From the IMG/VR virus record IMGVR_UViG_3300017917_000940, positions 1-30,445 of that record: a DNA stretch of 30,445 nucleotides. One strand, 5' to 3'. Within the stretch, counting starts at the first letter, position 1. The number at the start of each line of letters is the position of its first letter. A program made the position numbers and the translations under genes. The notes beneath the pieces are model-generated. The model had not been told where the DNA came from. It ran no database searches and worked only from the letters and a program-made list of their open reading frames with translations. Of this stretch, positions 26,437 to 30,445 are shown in pieces. The DNA is from a virus.

Positions 26437-26442
26437 TATAAT
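26437..26442 (+). promoter_or_regulatory. -10 of duplicated cassette, copy 2
   Basis: TGT-TATAAT within ATATTATGTTATAATT, then AGGAGG and ATG as in copy 1. The promoter was duplicated with the genes. Confidence 0.55.
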
Positions 26443-26465
26443 TCAATACTAGGAGGTAGTAAATA

Positions 26466-26774
26466 ATGGCTACAGTAACCAGCAAGACCCTTTTTCGTGG
26501 AGCAGCCACAACAAATACTGCTACAACTCTATATACAGTTCCATCAGCAACTAGTGCTGTAGTTACAAATATTGCTGTAACTAATACAGGATCTTCAGAT
26601 TATACTTTTACCTTGTCATTAAATAACGTTTCGTTACATACTACCACCACAGTGTTAGCAAACTCTACAGCATATATTGACTGTAAGCAAGTATTGTCTG
26701 CTACAGAAACTATTAAAGGTGGAGCTTCAAATACCGCAGTTAATTTCCACATTAGCGGAGTGGAGATAGCGTAA
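26466..26774 (+). CDS. Small beta virion protein, cassette copy 2 gene A
   Basis: 102 residues, near-identical to copy 1 (changes such as SATTAV to SATSAV, NNVALHTTTAV to NNVSLHTTTTV, LDATNT to LSATET). Same overlap with gene B. Confidence 0.75.
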   Translation: MATVTSKTLFRGAATTNTATTLYTVPSATSAVVTNIAVTNTGSSDYTFTLSLNNVSLHTTTTVLANSTAYIDCKQVLSATETIKGGASNTAVNFHISGVEIA

Positions 26775-27460
26775 TGGGTATTTCAACATTTCCAAGCTTT
26801 GTTAGTCCAGTTAAATCAATTCAACGGGGTATTGCAGCAGCAGCAGGAGATATAACAATATCATCTGTAAATACATTAAAAACAATAACCAATTCTTTTC
26901 CAACAGCAGCGGATGGAACCGTAGCAGCGACTGGCACAGTAAATGCTGCAACAGGAACCGCTGGTCAATCTAATATTTATGTAACTGGATACTCTGGTTC
27001 TGGTGTAGGATTTTCAATAGAAGCTCCAACTCCAGTTTTTACAGGAAATTATAATACTCCAAATATTGCAAATTATAATATTCCAAATATTACATCTTAT
27101 AATTCTCCTAATGCAAATATTAGCGGATATAATGCTCCTAACTATTTAAGCCAGACAAGATATATAGTATATTATAATGCTCCTAGTGCTATCATAAGTG
27201 GATATAATGCACCTACTGGAGCAACATATAATTCAACTGCTGTAGCTGCATACAATGCAGCATTTCCAGTATATGCTAATACTCTGGCATCCTCTTCTGG
27301 CAATATGACACAAAATAGTCAATCCATTAACTTAAATGCAACAAATATCAGTGGAGGATCAACTAATCTTTTTGCAGGAGCATATGGAATATATCTTAAA
27401 AATTCTACAACAATCACAGCTACTGGCCCATGTCGGTATGAAGTGATAGAATACTATTAA
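26774..27460 (+). CDS. Repeat-bearing fibre-like protein, cassette copy 2 gene B
   Basis: 228 residues, 23 more than copy 1. The ends match copy 1, but the middle has a longer repeat zone with SGYNAPN/SGYNAPT units not found in copy 1. Expansion and turnover of the repeats is the main difference. Confidence 0.75.
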   Translation: MGISTFPSFVSPVKSIQRGIAAAAGDITISSVNTLKTITNSFPTAADGTVAATGTVNAATGTAGQSNIYVTGYSGSGVGFSIEAPTPVFTGNYNTPNIANYNIPNITSYNSPNANISGYNAPNYLSQTRYIVYYNAPSAIISGYNAPTGATYNSTAVAAYNAAFPVYANTLASSSGNMTQNSQSINLNATNISGGSTNLFAGAYGIYLKNSTTITATGPCRYEVIEYY

Positions 27461-27472
27461 AAGGAGAAAAAA

Positions 27473-27802
27473 ATGAAGCATTATGTTCAGTTAAAAGATG
27501 GAGTCGGATTTGCAACAATAAGTTCAGATAAAGCAATCGAAATATCTGAGTCTATAATTGAAGTTCAAGATAATCCAGAACAATTTTTAAATAAAAAATA
27601 TAATGGATCAACATTTTTAGATGGTGAATTTATTAGATATGCTATAGTTGATTCAGATAATACAATTATTGATATTCGTAAAACATATTTTTTGTCTGAT
27701 ATTGAAAAAAATAATGGTGTTGAAATTAACAATGACAATGTTAAAATTCTATGGAAGTGGAATGGAAAGCATGGATCAGAAAAAGAATTTACTGCTCAAT
27801 AG
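27473..27802 (+). CDS. Cassette copy 2 gene C
   Basis: 109 residues, MKHYVQLKDGVGFATISSDK ... VKILWKWNGKHGSEKEFTAQ. Much more diverged from copy 1 than gene A, roughly as diverged as gene B's centre. Ribosome-binding site AAGGAG. Confidence 0.7.
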   Translation: MKHYVQLKDGVGFATISSDKAIEISESIIEVQDNPEQFLNKKYNGSTFLDGEFIRYAIVDSDNTIIDIRKTYFLSDIEKNNGVEINNDNVKILWKWNGKHGSEKEFTAQ

Positions 27803-27803
27803 T

Positions 27804-27832
27804 TTGATTTAATAAACTATTTATAGTACAAT
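27804..27832 (+). promoter_or_regulatory. Promoter of paralogue pair
   Basis: TTGATT (27804-27809), 17 bases, TACAAT (27827-27832), then a leader with GGTGGGGG. Confidence 0.55.
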
Positions 27833-27854
27833 ATATTGGTGGGGGAAATAAAAA

Positions 27855-28556
27855 ATGGATAAGTCTATAGTTTTTACAAAAATGAAAGACGTTGCTGATA
27901 TATATTATCCAAAACCAGCTTCATCAATAATTCCAGAATGGTATAAAAAAACTAAACCATATAATAATGAAAGTGGAAAAAAAGAATTAGATGCTAACTA
28001 TAGTGTTCCTGCAACCATTAAAAAATGTATTCCAGTTTTAGATTCATTAAGTACTGGGTATATTATTCCTACATACTGTGATCTTTGGATTAAAAAAAAT
28101 GAACATGGAGATATTGTCTATATAACATCACATGAACTCAATATAGAATTTCATCCAGTAATGCAGGCACCATATCATCCAAAAATGAATCAACATCCAT
28201 ATCCTAAATGGATTAATCCTTGGGGTATTAAAACTCCAAAAGGATATTCTTGTTTGTTTATTCCACCAGTACACGGCGGAAATAAATTTTTTACCATAGC
28301 TGAAGGTGTTGTAGATACTGATACATATAGTGCTCCAGTTAATTTCCCCTTTGTTTTGAATGATACAAACTTTGAGGGTTTAATTCCAGCTGGTACTCCA
28401 ATGGTTCAAGTGATTCCATTTAAAAGAGATTCATGGACTATGCAAATAGGCTCTGAGCTAGATACTAAAAAAAATAATGACGTAATAAATAAATTACAAA
28501 GTGTATTTTTTGACAGATATAAAAATCTATTTTGGAATAAGAAAAGGTATAAATAA
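27855..28556 (+). CDS. 'GYII...QVIPFKR' family protein, copy 2
   Basis: 233 residues. Blocks IIPEWYKKTKP, IKKCIPVLDSLSTGYIIP, IKTPKGYSCLF, GVVDTD and FEGLIPAGTPMVQVIPFKRDSW align in order with the gene at 2447. Both copies end in a KxRYK/KKTYK-type basic tail. Function unknown. Confidence 0.8.
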   Translation: MDKSIVFTKMKDVADIYYPKPASSIIPEWYKKTKPYNNESGKKELDANYSVPATIKKCIPVLDSLSTGYIIPTYCDLWIKKNEHGDIVYITSHELNIEFHPVMQAPYHPKMNQHPYPKWINPWGIKTPKGYSCLFIPPVHGGNKFFTIAEGVVDTDTYSAPVNFPFVLNDTNFEGLIPAGTPMVQVIPFKRDSWTMQIGSELDTKKNNDVINKLQSVFFDRYKNLFWNKKRYK

Positions 28557-28557
28557 A

Positions 28558-29268
28558 ATGTTTAATTATAAAAAAATAAAGAAAAATATTTTAAAACATG
28601 CTCCACTTAATGATAATTTTCCAAATGTTATTCCTGCTAAACGTGTAACGCCAGATTGGTATAAAGATGCAACTAAGTTGTCTGATGGAAATAAAGAAAT
28701 AAAAAACTTACCAGCAAAACTTGGTTTTAAATATTGTTCTCCATTTGGTGATAGTTTATTATCTGGATATGTGATACCTTTAGCAGTAGATATAGCTGTT
28801 GAGCAGACTGAGGGTGGACCATCAATATCTTGGTCAGATAGTGATAATAAATATTTAGACTTAAGGCCAACAGAATCAAATCCAACCTTGCCAACACCAA
28901 ATGGGTATGCACCATTACATTTTACTTGGCTAACTCAGCATATGATTAAGATTCCAAAAGGATATAGCGCATTAATAACACATCCACTTAACCGCTTTGA
29001 TTTACCATTTATTACTTTGAGTGGAATAATTGATGGAGAGTTTGTATTACATAATGGAAATATTCCAGTTTATTTTAACACTAAATTTGAGGGTATTATT
29101 AAATCTGGTACACCAATTATTCAAGTTATTCCATTTAAACGAGAATCGTGGTCAAGCGAGATAGATAAAGAAATACTTATGGATGGTTTTAATAATGGTA
29201 AAAAAAGTAAAATGTCTGCATTTGGATGGTATAAGCAGTCTCACTGGCATAAAAAAAATTATGAATAA
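28558..29268 (+). CDS. 'GYII...QVIPFKR' family protein, copy 3
   Basis: 236 residues. VTPDWYKDATK, KYCSPFGDSLLSGYVIPL, IKIPKGYSALI, SGIIDGEF and FEGIIKSGTPIIQVIPFKRESW. The start at 28501 is rejected as it lies inside copy 2; ATG 28558 follows copy 2's stop by one base. Adjacent copies suggest tandem duplication, with copy 1 moved or retained across the genome. Confidence 0.8.
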   Translation: MFNYKKIKKNILKHAPLNDNFPNVIPAKRVTPDWYKDATKLSDGNKEIKNLPAKLGFKYCSPFGDSLLSGYVIPLAVDIAVEQTEGGPSISWSDSDNKYLDLRPTESNPTLPTPNGYAPLHFTWLTQHMIKIPKGYSALITHPLNRFDLPFITLSGIIDGEFVLHNGNIPVYFNTKFEGIIKSGTPIIQVIPFKRESWSSEIDKEILMDGFNNGKKSKMSAFGWYKQSHWHKKNYE

Positions 29269-29270
29269 AA

Positions 29271-29771
29271 ATGAAAAACATATTTAAAAATGCTAAACCC
29301 TGGAAAGATAATGATATATACTTCACAGGTTTGCCAAGACCATTTTTAGATATTTTTAAATTAAATTCAAATAAAATGAAAAAGTGGAAATTAGCAAAAA
29401 AAATACCAGTTCCTTGGCAATCTAAGCCAATGATAAATGAAAAAGATCCTGTTTTTAATGTTATTTATGAAAATGAAGACAGAGTAATTCCAGAAAATCT
29501 TTGTGGTTATTGTGGTATAAAAATATTAGATGATGATTTTGTTATAAGATGGACTGATAAATCTATGGTACTTGTAGATGGAAAGATTCAGGAACCAAGA
29601 GTTTCATCTGACACTATGCCTATGCATTTAGAATGTATGAAGCAGTCAAGAATATTTTGTCCATATATGCAAAAAACTAAAGATAGTGAATTTGAGTATG
29701 GGGATTTTTATACACTTAAAAATAATGGTTTAAAAGATATAGAAGATATAAAAAATACCCCCACAAATTAA
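29271..29771 (+). CDS. Hypothetical zinc-finger protein
   Basis: 166 residues. CGYCGIK (about 79-82) and HLECMKQSRIFCPY give Cys/His ligands for a zinc site in the second half; the first half is basic. Starts two bases after copy 3 and may work with it. The stop codon is in the loop of a terminator hairpin. Confidence 0.7.
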   Translation: MKNIFKNAKPWKDNDIYFTGLPRPFLDIFKLNSNKMKKWKLAKKIPVPWQSKPMINEKDPVFNVIYENEDRVIPENLCGYCGIKILDDDFVIRWTDKSMVLVDGKIQEPRVSSDTMPMHLECMKQSRIFCPYMQKTKDSEFEYGDFYTLKNNGLKDIEDIKNTPTN

Positions 29772-29784
29772 TGTGAGGGTATTT
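29753..29784. terminator. Bidirectional terminator
   Basis: AAATACCC-C-CACA pairs with TGTG-A-GGGTATTT (12 bp, one mismatch) around AATTAA. It separates the converging plus zinc-finger gene and minus endolysin gene; A tracts on one side and T-rich sequence on the other serve both directions. Confidence 0.7.
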
Positions 29785-29794
29785 CTTATTTATT

Positions 29795-30352
29795 TTATAC
29801 AGATGTTGATGATGGAAATTTTTTCAACCATCTCTGTACCGCAGGTGTTTTAGCATATTTCCATGCTTTCCAGTTTGTTCCACCTTGCGTCATTTTGTAG
29901 ACTATACGAGCATTAATAACTGGATTTAAAAGCTCTGCATTATAGTCAATATTGAACCTGTCTCTACGGTCAGGACCAAGATCCCCAATCATGTTAATTT
30001 GGAAAAGACCAAACGAATGATCACCAGTCTTAATGTTTCCATTAAATCTTATTGGCTGACCATTTGATTCTGCCTTTGCCACAGCCCATGCGGTTTTAAG
30101 TCCCTTACCCTTAAAACCGACAGCCTTTAAAAGATCTACAAGTTGCAAATCTGTTAAAGACGCTGCATTTTCGTACTTAGCAATAAATTTATCCTTAGAA
30201 ACCAAAAAAGCCGCTTTGTTAGCGGCAGCTTTTGTAACGCTTGTTTCTTTATATAAATTATTAGTTCGATCAGCAGCATTTGCTGCATTACTGAACGGCG
30301 CAATCAACCCAACTAATGCGATTATGCCAATCCACGGATTCTTGTTTCTCAT
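29795..30352 (-). CDS. Secreted lytic transglycosylase-type endolysin
   Basis: 185 residues. A Sec signal peptide (basic start, hydrophobic 8-20, cleavage near SNAANAA) precedes a domain with AWAVAKAESNG (catalytic Glu95) and HSFGLFQINM (113-121), the motif pair of SLT/goose-type lysozyme folds that cut peptidoglycan. With its own signal it can reach the wall without a holin; alternatively it could be a secreted host-like resuscitation or virion factor. AGGAGG upstream. Confidence 0.85.
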   Translation of the reverse strand: MRNKNPWIGIIALVGLIAPFSNAANAADRTNNLYKETSVTKAAANKAAFLVSKDKFIAKYENAASLTDLQLVDLLKAVGFKGKGLKTAWAVAKAESNGQPIRFNGNIKTGDHSFGLFQINMIGDLGPDRRDRFNIDYNAELLNPVINARIVYKMTQGGTNWKAWKYAKTPAVQRWLKKFPSSTSV

Positions 30353-30376
30353 TGTATTTACCTCCTAGAAACAAAA

Positions 30377-30392
30377 ACTACCTTTCGGTAGT
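30377..30392 (-). promoter_or_regulatory. 5' leader hairpin with GAAA loop
   Basis: Minus strand ACTACC-GAAA-GGTAGT, perfect 6-bp stem, near the expected first base of the endolysin mRNA and followed by five T. May stabilise the mRNA or attenuate transcription. Confidence 0.5.
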
Positions 30393-30398
30393 ATATTA

Positions 30399-30427
30399 AT
30401 TATAACACTAATTTATTTTTTTGTCAA
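30399..30427 (-). promoter_or_regulatory. Perfect consensus promoter of the endolysin gene
   Basis: Minus strand TTGACA (30422-30427), 17 bases, TGT-TATAAT (30399-30404). Confidence 0.8.
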
Positions 30428-30445
30428 TAATTATTCACTTTTATT

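Overview
This window looks like part of the genome of a tailed double-stranded DNA phage, or a prophage closely related to one. The host is most likely an AT-rich actinobacterium, for example a freshwater or planktonic lineage; this is inference. The phage evidence is dense, overlapping small genes, two tRNA genes, collagen-like and repeat-bearing tail or fibre genes, a holin candidate, a secreted transglycosylase-type endolysin, an endonuclease VII homologue and DUF932, GP88-like and Api92-like proteins. The actinobacterial evidence is the ribosome-binding site AGAAAGGA (complementary to the CCUCCUUUCU 16S tail), frequent leaderless starts, and about ten operators that fit the GlxR/Crp consensus TGTGANNTANNTCACA.

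Layout. (1) 1-2.4 kb, plus strand: truncated methyltransferase, small membrane proteins, a pyrimidine-dimer-glycosylase-type protein, an XapX-domain protein and a holin candidate, closed by a terminator. (2) 2.4-3.2 kb, plus: a leaderless gene of a phage family that has two more copies at 27.9-29.3 kb. (3) 3.2-6.35 kb, minus: endonuclease VII, tRNA-Glu, small overlapping genes, a PIG-L deacetylase, a 2OG-Fe(II) oxygenase and small proteins. (4) 6.36-7.23 kb: a gene-poor, repeat-rich stretch with helically phased iterons around a palindrome and a consensus promoter. (5) 7.2-18.2 kb, minus: roughly thirty small genes in short operons, with tRNA-Asp. Their promoters are very regular: TTGAxx, 17 bp, then a -10 preceded by TGN, often with an upstream GlxR/Crp-like site and other shared boxes; several operons end in a shared 3' hairpin. 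(6) 18.2-18.55 kb: divergent control region with three GlxR-like sites. (7) 18.55-19.45 kb, plus: five to six tiny coupled genes, then a terminator. (8) 19.6-20.7 kb: a zinc-ribbon gene plus an S-adenosylmethionine decarboxylase, converging on two minus genes. (9) 20.8-29.8 kb, plus: virion and host-interaction region with small structural proteins, a TM/coiled-coil protein, a glycosyltransferase, a collagen-like fibre, a tandemly duplicated three-gene cassette and the paralogues from (2). (10) 29.8-30.4 kb, minus: endolysin behind a perfect consensus promoter.

The most striking signal is regulatory. The minus-strand operons and the divergent plus operon appear to be wired to a host Crp/GlxR-type regulator at near-fixed distances (around -64), whereas many genes outside that block use promoters whose -10 ends exactly 6-7 bases before the start codon, implying leaderless mRNAs. 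About twenty small genes (20-59 residues) were recovered by hand from gaps and overlaps. All functions are from sequence reading only; no searches were run.
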